A stretch of 64,000 nt of DNA from Lucinisca nassula (lineage: Eukaryota; Mollusca; Bivalvia; Lucinida; Lucinidae), in the NCBI GenBank assembly GCA_963580285.1, contig CAUZLF010000749.1, positions 62,001-126,000 on the forward strand, given 5' to 3'. Under the pieces are notes generated by a model. It did no database searches, was not told the origin of the DNA, and saw nothing but the letters and a program-made list of their open reading frames with translations. Below, in pieces: positions 52,994 to 63,239 of the stretch (its first letter is position 1; each line of letters starts with the position of its first letter). Made by a program: the position numbers and the translations under genes.

Positions 52994-53677
52994 GGGTGCA
53001 TTCCACAGTTTTTTTCACATTACGATAATGCATCTGTGTAAAATGGTGCATTTTTCGTATCTTCAAAACTGTTATTTTTCTGACGAAAATTTGTAATATT
53101 TTCCTAATATACCAGAACCTAAGTGTTAGAGCAAAAATAAGAAATATAATGTATACCCTAGTTTCGGGTGTTTATTACACAGACATGTTAATGTGATGAT
53201 CCATTTCTACTTGTGCATGGCCCTCACACACAACAAATATAATGGTAAACACCCATTAGATACTGTATCAATCAATTGCAAACATACCAAATTATAATTT
53301 AATCATCATTAAAGTTAGTTTATACTAATTTATTTTAGTTTGATTGCGATGAAAGCACCAAGCTTATTGAATCACTCTCGAGCAATCATTCAGGATGTTA
53401 TCATGGTCGCGCAAGAGAGGCAGTGAATTTTATACAACTGCTACTCATTTACACCTGGGTCGAGTGGGGCATTGTCATAACGTGTCTTGCCCAAGCACAC
53501 ACCTCGACTCCTGTGGCCGGATTCGAACCCACAACCTCTCGATCATAAGCCAAACGTGCTAACCACCAAGCTATTGAGGCTGTCATTAAAGTTATTGTAG
53601 TGTATCAAAATATGCCCTACCCCTTAACATTTACATTTTTCCCCAGGTTCACATTTGCAAAACTGTGGAATGCACCC
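52994..53677. mobile_element. PIF/Harbinger-like MITE
   Basis: Inverted ends (A)GGGTGCATTCCACAGTTTT / AAAACTGTGGAATGCACCC(T), perfect over 20 bp, with TAA on both sides as a 3-bp TWA-type duplication. Contains an F-like fragment (53040-53200) and a tRNA-headed SINE. Confidence 0.75.
53396..53583 (-). mobile_element. tRNA-headed SINE-3, minus, nested
   Basis: On the minus strand: GCCTCAATAGCTTGGTGGTTAGCACG (A-box-like), GGTTGTGGGTTCGAATCCGG (B box), then CTTGGGCAAGACACGTTATGAC and CCACTCGACCCAGGTGTAAATG. Confidence 0.7.
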
Positions 53678-53823
53678 TAAAGCTATCAGTTAAGTTCAAA
53701 GCATAATCTTGAAAAGTATAGGAGGAGTTGCAACGACATGAACAGTACTGTGTTTACTGTCAATATTCAGACACTTCCCTGTATATGCCCACTCCACTTC
53801 TTGTTAGGGATATGAAAACCAGA

Positions 53824-54060
53824 GCCCAGTTGTTCAAAGCATGGTTAGTTTAACGAGCTCGTTAGTGGTCAAAACGTCTTCATATCAAAATACACAATAT
53901 ACTGGTATTTTTGCTGATAAAATGTGAGCAGCTTTTGCATTTGCAAAAGCTGCTCACATTTTTTCTGCAAAAATATTAGTATATTTGCCATGTTAAATGA
54001 TCAAAGTTTTAACAACAGATTGACTAACGACATTGTTGGTTTTGAACAACTGGGCCAAGA
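53824..54060. mobile_element. Family K palindromic MITE
   Basis: GCCCAGTTGTTCAAAGCATGG..AATGTGAGCAGCTTTTGCATTTGCAAAAGCTGCTCACATT..TTGAACAACTGGGC. Confidence 0.8.
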
Positions 54061-54464
54061 ACTCTAGCTTCATCAAATCCTGAGAAACAGGAAAAAAATA
54101 TACACACTCACAAACACACACTCATAAAAACCTGAAAATATTACACACACTCACTCATGCTCTTGTAAAGATCTTAAATTACATTCCACTTGACATACCT
54201 TACCTTGGTGTCTTAATAGCAAAGAAAAATTTACAAATTAAAAGCAAACATGTACATTTCACAAAATAAAAATAATTTACCGATAACAAAACACATGGTC
54301 CATTTTCCATAAAATACAACTGGCAAGCCTGCTCACCAATGTAATGTACATAATATAAAAGCAGTGATTGCATTATGCTCATGTTGGGGTTATCCAGGAT
54401 GGTGGGCTTGCCCCGGGGTATCAGACAAATTTCAAATTTTTCTGTCAAATCTTTCCTTTACAGG
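54061..54464. other. No gene or recognised repeat
   Basis: ACACACTCACAAACACACACTCA simple repeat at 54100-54155; the rest unassigned. Confidence 0.3.
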
Positions 54465-54747
54465 TCACCCCCGCCCATCGGGGCTTGGAGAAATAGCTTA
54501 GGCTGCATGGTGCTTCCACGCAGAGCTGAAAATGACCACATACGAGTACAGCTAATCCGCTTAGGACTAAGCCTGCCTAGGCAAAGTGGTGTGAGTCCAG
54601 CCATCCAATGCATATAAGCCTTCTGGTTTCATTGGGCTGCAGGGCTTGAGATGTAATTTCACCTCAATCTTGGGTAGAAGTCCCACAAAATTCCAAAATG
54701 ACCTAAATAGTGTTGACGGGGACGTATAACTGCAATTCAAACAAACT
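54465..54747 (+). mobile_element. SINE-A with 11-bp target duplication
   Basis: TCCTTTACAGG precedes 54465 and recurs at 54750-54760. Blocks in order from CCCCCGCCCATCGGGGCTTGG to AATTCAAACAAAC. Confidence 0.8.
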
Positions 54748-55104
54748 CTCCTTTACAGGGTTATAGATATTATTAGGGTGAATATAAGAATCTTATATGA
54801 GATTCTGTTGTAGATGAGCATAGATGGATGACTGTGCTAAGCGGAACCTCAGCATAGCCTAGTTTCCACTCAGCATGGTCATCTCGAGGGTTGGAAATGC
54901 CCATCTACAGCAGAATCTCTTATTACATTGGGTAAGAACAACAGGATAAGAACAGAACTTCTAATCCAGGCTAAAACCACAGATTTCCTTATCTACCGGT
55001 AATAAGTAAGAATGTAGTCTCATGGATTGGCATTTAACCAATTTTAAACTGAATAGAGCAAGTCGGATTTTTAAACAGACAAGTCTGGTATACACGAAAT
55101 TGGG

Positions 55105-55170
55105 TTCACATAGTGTAGATCCAGATGAGATGGCTCATTATCATCTACACTGTTTACAAAGTTATCTGAT
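55105..55170. repeat. Hairpin core fragment
   Basis: TAGTGTAGATCCAGATGAGATGG..CATCTACACTGTTTAC. Confidence 0.45.
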
Positions 55171-55174
55171 CTGG

Positions 55175-55419
55175 GGCCAGTTGTTCAAAGCATCGTTAGC
55201 TTAACGAGCTCGTTAGTGGTCATATTGTTAACTCCTCCAGCAAGTACAATATCGTAAATTTTGGTATTTTTGCTAGAAAAATGTGAGCAGCTTTTGCGTC
55301 AGCAAAAGCTGCTCACATTTTTTCAGCAAAAATTTCAGCATATTTGCCATATTTAATGATCAAAATTTTAACGATACGTAAACTAACGACGTCGTTAGTT
55401 TTGAACAACTGGCCCCTGG
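55175..55419. mobile_element. Family K palindromic MITE, best copy
   Basis: GGGGCCAGTTGTTCAAAGCATCGTTAGCTTAACGAGCTCG..; perfect ATGTGAGCAGCTTTTGC-GTCA-GCAAAAGCTGCTCACAT; ..TTTTGAACAACTGGCCCC. Confidence 0.85.
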
Positions 55420-55697
55420 TCTCTAGCGGTGACAGGGTTAAAGGGTAAATGAAATTATTCAAAAGCAATTATGAAAACTGCTAGATTGTTTATGCCAACC
55501 AGCTGCATCCATATGTGCTGTACCACATCCAGCCTTAGTGGCTCAGTAGAACTAGTGATCAGGTTTAGGATTCAACCCCGACAGATCAGTAAATGCGCTT
55601 TTGTCGAGACCTATCATGAAATATTTTCTATGGTCATTCTCTCTTCTGCTGTTGAATGTGTAAGTTTGACTTATTAATTAAAGTGTGATTAGGTCAA

Positions 55698-55875
55698 TTA
55701 ACCCTTATCCTGCTGAATATTTGAATTAGCCACACCCATTTCTGTCCTTCAGCCAATCAGATTACATGATATAATGTTTTCATTCAGATTCAAAAACTGA
55801 ATGACAGTGTAGATCCTGATCAGATGGCTTCTTTAGAAAGATAGGGGTTGTCATGAACAGCAGGATAAGGCTTAA
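55698..55875 (+). mobile_element. TTAA-type MITE with deleted half-hairpin
   Basis: TTAACCCTTATCCTGCTGAATATT at the left and GAACAGCAGGATAAGGCTTAA at the right. Only one arm of the central hairpin remains. Confidence 0.75.
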
Positions 55876-56258
55876 TTGGCCTGACATGACCTGACTATTT
55901 TTTACTAGCGACCGTTAGACTCAAAACCAAACCATTCTCTCCCTTCAAGAGGGCTGATGTCAGTTTCTGGAGAAAGATAGTGCATTGTACTGGTCAACTG
56001 CTTATGTATCAGCTTTTCCAGGAAATGTGTTGCTAAGTAAACTGACCAGTTCAACATGACCAAAATAGTGTTGACTGGGCCATCAAACCCCCAAAAATAA
56101 ACATGAGCAGTACTCTGCAATTTTCTAAATACAAAAATAATGGTCCCTAAGTTAAAATAAATATAAACTGCACTATGATGAACTGTTTTTTCTCCAATCC
56201 AACACAGTTCACTGGAGATCTTAAGTACATCCGACTAAAAAGCATAGCTCCAGAGGCA
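55876..56258. other. No gene or recognised repeat
   Basis: Unassigned; a 71-aa minus frame has no family features. Confidence 0.3.
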
Positions 56259-56987
56259 TTAAACTCCGTTCAGAAAATCTGAATCATCGATTTTTTCGTT
56301 TCTTTCTTTTAATGCTCATTTTAGCCCATACATCACTATGGGAAAGTTTTAGACCTCACCCTCCGCCGATTTCTCCAGCAAATCGTATGCCTCTGCGACC
56401 TTCAGGAAAGGCTGTGATTATTTGGAGAAAATTGCAAAACAAAGAAATGAGAGCACAGACTATGTCCATTTGACGATGATTGTCAGGTAAAATAATAAAT
56501 ATTCAAATCCATGTGACGCACTTTATAAATAGATATGCAATTGCGACACACCTTATATTCGAATGGCTAGATAGAGGCTCACTAGGAACGGGGAGTCATT
56601 AGCGCGATGTGGTGTCAACAGTCGTCAAAAAAAATTATACCGATATCAGATGTGGTGTCACAGCTAATGATTTTCCATGGAGTGATCGTGCAAATAAAAC
56701 ATAGACGCCCTTGTAATGTACAAGAGCAGTAGCCACTTCTATATATGGTTGAAAAGGGTGTGTCGAACCTGTCAGAATGTCTTAGTCTGTGAAAGAAAAT
56801 ACAGAGTTTGCATTTTTCTCCATATAATCACAGCCTTTCCTAGCTGTCGCAGAGGCATACGACTTGCTGGAGAAATCGGCGGAGGGTGAGGTCTAAAACT
56901 TTCCCATAGTGATGTATGGGCTAAAATGAGTATTAAAAGCGAGAAACGAAAAAAATCGATGATTCAGATTTTCTGAACGGAGTTTAA
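56259..56987. mobile_element. TTAA-flanked element with ~180-bp terminal inverted repeats
   Basis: ACTCCGTTCAGAAAATCTGAATCATCGATTTTTTCG through CTCACCCTCCGCCGATTTCTCCAGCAA..GGCTGTGATTAT recurs inverted at 56820-56983. TTAA at 56259-56262 and 56984-56987. The middle ~360 bp has no ORF. Confidence 0.75.
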
Positions 56988-57127
56988 TACTGATATATGA
57001 GCCAGGGCACAGCATTTCTTACAACTTACATGTACGCCAAGCGAAGAATCAGACCAGCCTGCATATCTATATAGGCTAACCAGAGATTTCTCTTGCTGCA
57101 TGAAGGAGCATTGGGCCCTTAGCTATC

Positions 57128-57205
57128 CTTAGAGTGCACAACGAAGACTCTGATCAGACTGCGCAGATGCGCAGGCTGACCTGAGTCTTCGCTGGGCGTA
57201 CATCT
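57128..57205. repeat. Hairpin: CGAAGACTCTGATCAGACTGCGC
   Basis: ACGAAGACTC.GATCAGACTGCGCAGATGCGCAGGCTGACCTGAGTCTTCGC, a variant of the GATCAGA hairpin core. Confidence 0.5.
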
Positions 57206-57229
57206 TATTGTAGGTTTTGTCGTGCGCTG

Positions 57230-57360
57230 GCACATTTTTCTTATGTCTGCATGAAAACCTATGTTGTTGGTACTCGTAAAAAATTGCCTCGGTCAGGCTC
57301 TTCTAATGAGAACTCACAACATAAGTTTTCATTCAGAAATAAAAAAAATAATGTATGGAT
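57230..57360. repeat. Family F short hairpin element
   Basis: ATTTTTCTTATGTCTGCATGAAAACCTATG..; core GTAAAAAATTGCCTCGGTCAGGCTCTTCTAATG, mismatched. Confidence 0.6.
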
Positions 57361-57498
57361 ACTCCCTCTTATCTGGGGGTATGGAAAAGTAAGAGAAATG
57401 GAAACATCTCTCATATTTTCTGCCATTTCTACAAGCAAGGGAGACAACTTTGGGTACTTCTTATTATATTTTGTTCTCCTTATCAGTAGTGGTCTACC

Positions 57499-57568
57499 CT
57501 TAAAAGAAAGAATTTGCTCCTCAAGAGCAAATTCTTTCTTTTAAGAGTTGACCCCCCCCCCCCCCACT
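57499..57568. repeat. Perfect 21-bp-stem hairpin followed by poly-C
   Basis: Arms 57499-57519 and 57525-57545 (CTTAAAAGAAAGAATTTGCTC and its exact complement) with a 5-nt loop, then GAGTTGA and a 17-C run. Possibly a MITE core. Confidence 0.8.
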
Positions 57569-57639
57569 TTTTTTCTTCAAAGTTACTTAGATTAGAACAA
57601 CGAACTGATTAACTTTGAAAAAAAGCGGTCTACTCTTAA

Positions 57640-58332
57640 CTCTTTTGGCGCCAAATTGATATCAAAACATAGCCTCAAGCGCTAAAATTATTTTAAGTCC
57701 CTATCATTTTCTATTTCTACCACTTGAACCATGTAGAGATACGATCAAAAACAATTTTGTGGGACTTTTACCCAACACTGAGATAAAATGCATTCTTTCA
57801 GTAAAACCAATTTTTTTTTTCGAAATCAGGTCTTACATAATGATTTGCAACATACTTGAGCTAGTTATTTCCCTTAATTGGTTGATATAAAAGGCGGAAT
57901 CATATCGGTGCTCCCGGTCGCAATAATATGACTAGGGCACTCTGCTAATCAGTTGAAATCATGTGACCTGGGTGCTAAAAGAAAGAATGAAAGAAGAGTA
58001 GACGTCTCTTGATGAGGATGAAAAGAACATTTTTCGAATGGTTATCTCCCCTGAAGATGTATCTAGTTCTCTTGATACATACTTAGCTTCGATGAAAAGT
58101 TACGTTTCATGCAATCAGAGCCTTGTGTTCAAAGATTAATGAATCTTGGTAATAGTTACATGTAGTTACATTAAGATAACAAACCCACATGCTAAAGTTT
58201 AAACACATATCTCTAAAATGTATACATTATATTCAAAAATGACCATAAATGATCATTTTTCTATATTTCTCAAGATACAGATTTTTTGATGTAATACCAA
58301 TCAGAATTTTATACAAGACCTGTCGCCGGACA
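57640..58332. other. No gene; small SINE-A remnant
   Basis: 57750-57811 is a short SINE-A piece (CAATTTTGTGGGACTTTTACCC). The rest is unassigned. Confidence 0.35.
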
Positions 58333-60514
58333 GGGTAGCTCACCGGAAGTCGCGCTTTGACTAGTCGCGCAAAGTCAAATTTTCAGGCCCATAACAGAAA
58401 CAAAGTCACAAAGAAAGAATCCAGTGCTATATCAATATTTGGGGCTCACGTATGATTCAAGTTTGCCTCATTAGTATCACTTTTAATTCCATTTAACCCT
58501 TAGACATGAATCAACGAATCAAAACATGCCAAATGTAAAGGCTCTATCTCAAATGGTCAAGAAGTTATTAAAAAGTAGGTCACAGGACCAGGGTCAAGGT
58601 CACAGGTCAAAATTTTATAAAAGAATGGGAAGGCAATGTCACAAGCAACCTACCGGTACATACCAAGTAAGAAAGCTAAAACAGTTAGAACGTAATGATA
58701 AAGTAGGTCGCAGGTCAAGGGTCAAAGTCACAGATCAAAATTTTTTGCATGAGTGGGAAGGCAATGTGACAAGGAACCTACATGCCAAATATGAAGACTA
58801 TGTCAAATGGTTAAATATTTATGATAAAGTAGGTCAAAGGTCCAGGGTCAAGGTGACAGGTCAAAGTTTTTTGTATGAGTGGTAAGGCAATGTCACAAGG
58901 AAACTACATGCCAAATATGAAGGCTCTATCTCAAATGGTTAAAAAGATATGAAAAAGTAGGTAAAAGGTCCATGGTCAAGGTCACAGGTCAAAATTTTTT
59001 ATATGATTGGAAACGCAATGTCACAAGGAACTCACATGCCAAATATGAAGGCTCTACCTCAAATGGTTACAAAGTTATGATAAAGTAGGTCAAGAGTCAA
59101 GGTCACAGGTAAATTTTTTTATATGAGTCGAAAGGTGATGTCTCAGAACCTACATGCCAAATATGAAGGCTCTATGTCAAATGGTTATGAAATTATGATA
59201 AAGTAGGTCAAACGTCATAGTCACAGGTAAAGTTTTTTGTATAAGTGGTAAGGCAATGTCACAAGGAACCTACATGCCAAATATGAAGGCTCTATCTCAA
59301 ATGATTAGAAAGTAATCATAAGTAGGTCAAAAGGTCAAAGGTCAAGGTCACGGGTAAAAACAATTTGTATTAGAGGTAAGGCAATGACACTAGGAACCTA
59401 CATGCCAAATATGAAGGCTTTATCTCCAATGGTAAGAAAGTTATGACAAAGTAGGTCAAATGTCAAGGTCACAGGTAATTTTTTTGTATGAGTGGTAAGG
59501 CAATGTCACAAGGAACCTACATGCCAAATATGAAGTCTCTGTCTTTAATAGTTAAAAAATTATGTAAAAGTAGGTCAAAAGTCCAGGGTCAAGGTCACAG
59601 GTCAAAATTGATTGTATGAGTGGAAAGGGAATGTCACAAGGAACATACATGCCAAATATGAAGGCTCTATCTCAAATGGTAAGAAATTTATAATAAAGTA
59701 GGTCACAGGTCAAGGTCACAGGTCAAAATTTTTGTATGAGTGTTAAGGCAATGCCACAAGGAACCTACATGCCAAATATGAAGGCTCTATCTCAAATGGT
59801 TACAAAGTTATGATAAAGTAGGTCAAAAGTCAAGGTCACAGGTATTTTTTGTATGAGTGGTAAGGCAATGTCACAAGGAACCTACATGCCAAATATGAAG
59901 TCTCTATCTCAAATAGTTAAAAAATTATGACAAAGTAGGTCAAAGGTCCACGGTCAAGGTCACAGGTCAAAATTTTTTGTATGAGTGGAAAGGGAATGCC
60001 ACAAGGAACATACATGCCAAATATGAAGGCTCTATCATAAACGGTTAAAAAGTTAGGATAAGTAGGTCAAAAGGTCAAGGGTCAAGGTCACAGGTAATTT
60101 TTTTTTGTAGGAGTGGGAAGACAATGTCACAAGGAACATACACGCCATAATTACCATAATAATTCAAAGTATGTGACCTTGACCCAAGGTTACGGTCATG
60201 AGAGCTGATGCTGCTGCTTGATAATTGAGATAAAATATAAACTAAATCCATCGGAAGGTATAGTAGTAATGAACGCCTAAAAACTTTAACACAAAAACTT
60301 GAAAATTAGAATTCTAAGTCTGTGACCTTGACCCCAAGGTTACAGATATGGCTGCGGATATTGCAAATAAAAACTTTAGACCAGTATCTATCATCATACC
60401 AAATATAAACTCAATCCATGTAGGCATAAAAAAGAAATGAGCTTCTAAAAACTTTAACATTTGTGGAGGCTGACGCCGACGCCGGGGGTAGTAGAATAGC
60501 TTACCGGTGTAACG
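58333..60514 (+). mobile_element. Element N: hairpin-ended element with ~13 x 124-bp array
   Basis: Begins TAGCTCACCGGAAGTCGCGC, with a GCGCTTTGACTAGTCGCGCAAAGTC inverted motif. CATGCCAAATATGAAGGCTCTATCTCAAATGG marks units from 58524 to 60017. The 3' part has GTGACCTTGACC.CAAGGTTAC twice and ends GACGCCGGGGGTAGTAGAATAGCTTACCGG. Frames here (58526-58885) are repeat read-through. Confidence 0.8.
59324..59350 (+). promoter_or_regulatory. Cluster of four AGGTCA half-sites
   Basis: AGGTCA at 59324, 59332, 59339 and 59345 as direct repeats spaced 2, 1 and 0 bp. Each array unit has two to four such half-sites. This matches nuclear-receptor response elements in form; activity is unproven. Confidence 0.5.
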
Positions 60515-61310
60515 GTCAGTTTCTTCCCCCGGCCCATTTCTTCCCCGGGGAAGAACTGGGCCGGCCCGTTTCTTCCCCGGGGGAATAACCGGGCCGGCCC
60601 GTTTCTTTCCCACCCAGTCAGTTTCTTCCCCACCTGGATATTTTTTAGAACCATAGTCAACGAGTTATTTTTGACTTGTTAAAAATGAGAAAAGAAACCA
60701 TCCTGAATTACTTTTGAGTCTCTTCAGCTTCAATGGCAAAAATGGCTCTATGCTACACTGAACATGGAGATGCAATACAGTTTGCATCTCAATTCAAGTA
60801 TCTAAGCTGAATTTTCTTGGCTTTTTAAGACATGAATTGTTTCAAACTAAACAGATATAATAAGCAACAAATGTTTTGCACTCAAATCTAAATTGGAATT
60901 TTTAGGATTTGGGGTGGAGAAGAACTGGGCCGGCCCATTTCTTCCCCACCCAAGAAGTTTTTGTTTACTAAAAAGTCTTCTGATAAATTTTCTTCACTTT
61001 TAAAGACTCAAATTGGAACAAACTAATCAGATGTCATAAGCAACAAAGGTTTGGCAGTCAAATCTAAATAGAATTCAGAGATAGGGGGTGGGGAAGAACT
61101 GGGCCAGCCCAGTTCTTCCCCACCCCAGATGATGAAGTTTACAAATAATTCTTATGATAAATTTTCTTCACTTTTAAAGACATAAATTGGTATAAACTAA
61201 TCAGTCGTATTAAGCAACAAAAGTTTGGCGCTCAAATCCAACTAGAAAATGGAGGAAAGGGGGGGGGGGGGGGGCAAGTTCTTCCCCACCCCTGATGTTT
61301 TATGTTTACG
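60515..61310. repeat. Array M: ~170-bp units each with a GGGCCGGCCC palindrome
   Basis: Palindromes GGTGGGGAAGAACTGGGCC.GGCCCAGTTCTTCCCCACC-type at about 60530-60640, 60915-60955, 61085-61125 and 61255-61300. They are separated by a repeated spacer (CAATCAGAT..TAAGCAACAAA.GTTTGGC.CTCAAATC). Includes G17 at 61259-61275. Minus frames through it are not genes. Confidence 0.75.
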
Positions 61311-61449
61311 AATAATTCTTGTGATATATGAGCTAAAAATGCTTAAATTTGAGGATAATCTTTTCAATATGCAGATATGTGTCTAACAGCTGAGGATGGA
61401 ATGATGAACAATGAAGAATCCGATCAAACCAGTCTGATCTAGTCTGCAT

Positions 61450-62160
61450 TGTCATCTAGGTCAAAAGGTCAAGGGCCAAGGTCACAGGTCAATTTTTTTC
61501 TGTACGAGTGGGAAGACAATGTCACAAGGAACATACATGCCAAATATAAAGGCTCTATCTCAAACGGTTCAAAAGTTATGATAAAAACAAAAAAATACCA
61601 TAATTACAATAATAATTCAAAGTATGTGGCCTTGACCCCATGGTTACGGTCATGGTTACAGGTCGAAATTTTTTGTATGTGTGGGAAGGTAATGTCACAA
61701 GGAACCCACATGCTAAATATGAAGGCTCTATCTGAAACGGCTCTAAAGTTATAATAAAACAAAGAAATTACCATAAAAATTCAAAGTATGTGGCCTTGAC
61801 CCAAGGTTACGGTCATGAGAGCTGATGCTGCTGCATAATAATTGAGACAAAGTATAAACTAAATCCATCTGAAGGTAAAGTAGTAATGAACTCCTAAAAA
61901 CTTTAACACAAAAACTTGAAAATTAGAATTCTAGGTCTGTGACCTTGACCCCAAGGTCACGGATATGGCTGCTGATATTGCAAATAAAACTTTAGACCAG
62001 TATCTATCATCATAACAAATATAAACTCAATCCATGTAGGCATAAAAAAGAAATGAGCTTCTAAAAACTTTAATGCAAAACTTTAACATTTGTGGACGCC
62101 AACGCCGATGCCGGGGGTAGTAGAATAGCTTACCGGAACAAAAGTTCCGGTGAGCTAATA
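61450..62160 (+). mobile_element. Second copy of element N 3' region
   Basis: Two array units (61540, 61700), then the same GTGGCCTTGACCC / GTGACCTTGACCCC blocks and end as 60140-60514. It finishes in the terminal hairpin TAGCTTACCGGAAC-AAAA-GTTCCGGTGAGCTA (62126-62157). Confidence 0.75.
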
Positions 62161-62230
62161 AAAAGGCTCGAACAATCTCCTTGTTTGAAAAAAAAATGGT
62201 GGTATATTTCATTGACGCTGAGTATTTAGG

Positions 62231-62505
62231 CATTATGAAAACATGCCTATTCAAACACATTGTAAACTTTACAGCCGAAAAAAACGAAATTTTAAGATGA
62301 AAAATTGTGATATTTTTCTTATTTCTGCTCAAAATATAGATTGTGGGTACTCGTTAGAACCGTCTCATCGAGGCGGTTCTAACGAGTACCCGTAATCTAC
62401 ATTTTAGAGCAGAAATAAGAAAAATAAGGTTTACCCATGTAAACCCCAGTCTTACTATATATAAAAGTGGCATTCAAGGGGGTCAAAATCATATATGACG
62501 TAAAA
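62231..62505. mobile_element. Family F element, nearly complete
   Basis: ATTATGAAAACATGCCTATTC.. at the left, perfect core GTTAGAACCGTCTCATCGAGGCGGTTCTAAC (one mismatch), ..CCCCAGTCTTACTATATATAAAAGTGG at the right. Lies just downstream of the nexin-like exon. Confidence 0.75.
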
Positions 62506-62523
62506 CCAGAAACTACACAAATT

Positions 62524-62768
62524 TCAACTTCTCTTAACATTTCTGTCTTTGGCTTGTTTCTCATTGCGAAGTATTTTTAACCTGGACGACTTGGAATGTA
62601 ACTTTCTGAACACTTCCCGGAATTTGTTCTGAGGAAATAATGTCTCAATTACACCTTCCAAGCACATGTAGACCAGTCGTCTGTTTAAACTTCGATACTG
62701 GAACATTTCGAAGATGCGACCTGCGCCAATCTTCACCGAGTCTGTTCCCATCATAGTTCGCAGCTCAT
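62524..62768 (-). CDS. Terminal exon, sorting-nexin C-terminal-domain-like protein (partial gene)
   Basis: On the minus strand a splice acceptor TTCCTTATAG precedes 62768. The exon starts in a split codon then ELRTMMGTDSVKIGAG and continues RIFEMFQYRSLNRRLVYMCL, EGVIETLFP and FREVFRKLHSKSSRLK to a TAG/TGA-type stop at 62524. The pattern G-A-x-x-IFE-x-x-Q-x-x-x-LNRRLVY-x-x-LE-x-x-x-x-TLFP resembles the last helices of the Nexin_C domain of PXA-RGS-PX sorting nexins (SNX13/14/19/25 group), followed by a basic tail. Charged composition, absence of repeats and the acceptor support a real exon. Upstream exons would lie above 62770 or outside the window. Family call is by recalled motif only. Confidence 0.55.
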
Positions 62769-62826
62769 CTATAAGGAATAGGCATTAAGGTAATTACATC
62801 AACAATAGTCACTAAGCAAACAGATG

Positions 62827-63161
62827 CATCACGAAAACACGCCTTTATAATTTTGACCATCTTGAACCCCACTTTTATATAGTAAAACAGGGGTTTACAG
62901 GGATAAACCTTATTTTTCTTATTTCTGCTCTAAAATATAGATTGTGGGTACTCATTAGAACCGCCTCATTGAGGCGGTTCTAATGAGTACTCACAATATA
63001 TATTTTAGAGCAGAAATAAGAATGCGGCGTTCTAATGAGTACTCACAATATATATTTTAGAGCAGAAATAAGAAAAATAAAGCAATTTGTCATCTTAAAA
63101 TTGTCATTTTTTCGGTGATAAAGGTTACATTGTATTTGTATAGGCGTGTTTTTGTAATGTG
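62827..63161. mobile_element. Family F element with duplicated hairpin arm
   Basis: CATCACGAAAACACGCCTTTATAATTTTGACC at the left, TATAGGCGTGTTTTTGTAATG at the right. Perfect core TCATTAGAACCGCCTCATTGAGGCGGTTCTAATGA. The right arm plus flank (GCGGTTCTAATGAGTACTCACAATATATATTTTAGAGCAGAAATAAG) is tandemly repeated at 62975 and 63025. Confidence 0.8.
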
Positions 63162-63239
63162 GCTCACAGGTATAATCAGGTGCGCAATTTTTAGGTACCT
63201 ATACAGTACAGGGTTGTGCTGTAAATTTATCTTGCTCAA

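Noticed and set aside
53396..53583. Host tRNA gene on the minus strand
   Set aside because: tRNA-like head lacks a clean acceptor stem and is followed by a SINE body inside a MITE.
55535..55600. Another tRNA-like SINE head (GCCTTAGTGGCTCAG..GGATTCAACCCC)
   Set aside because: Only weak A/B-box similarity, no second copy of the body and no target duplication seen.
60314..60660. GKKRAGPV-repeat protein
   Set aside because: Read-through of the GGGCCGGCCC/TTCTTCCCC palindrome array; other frames are equally open.
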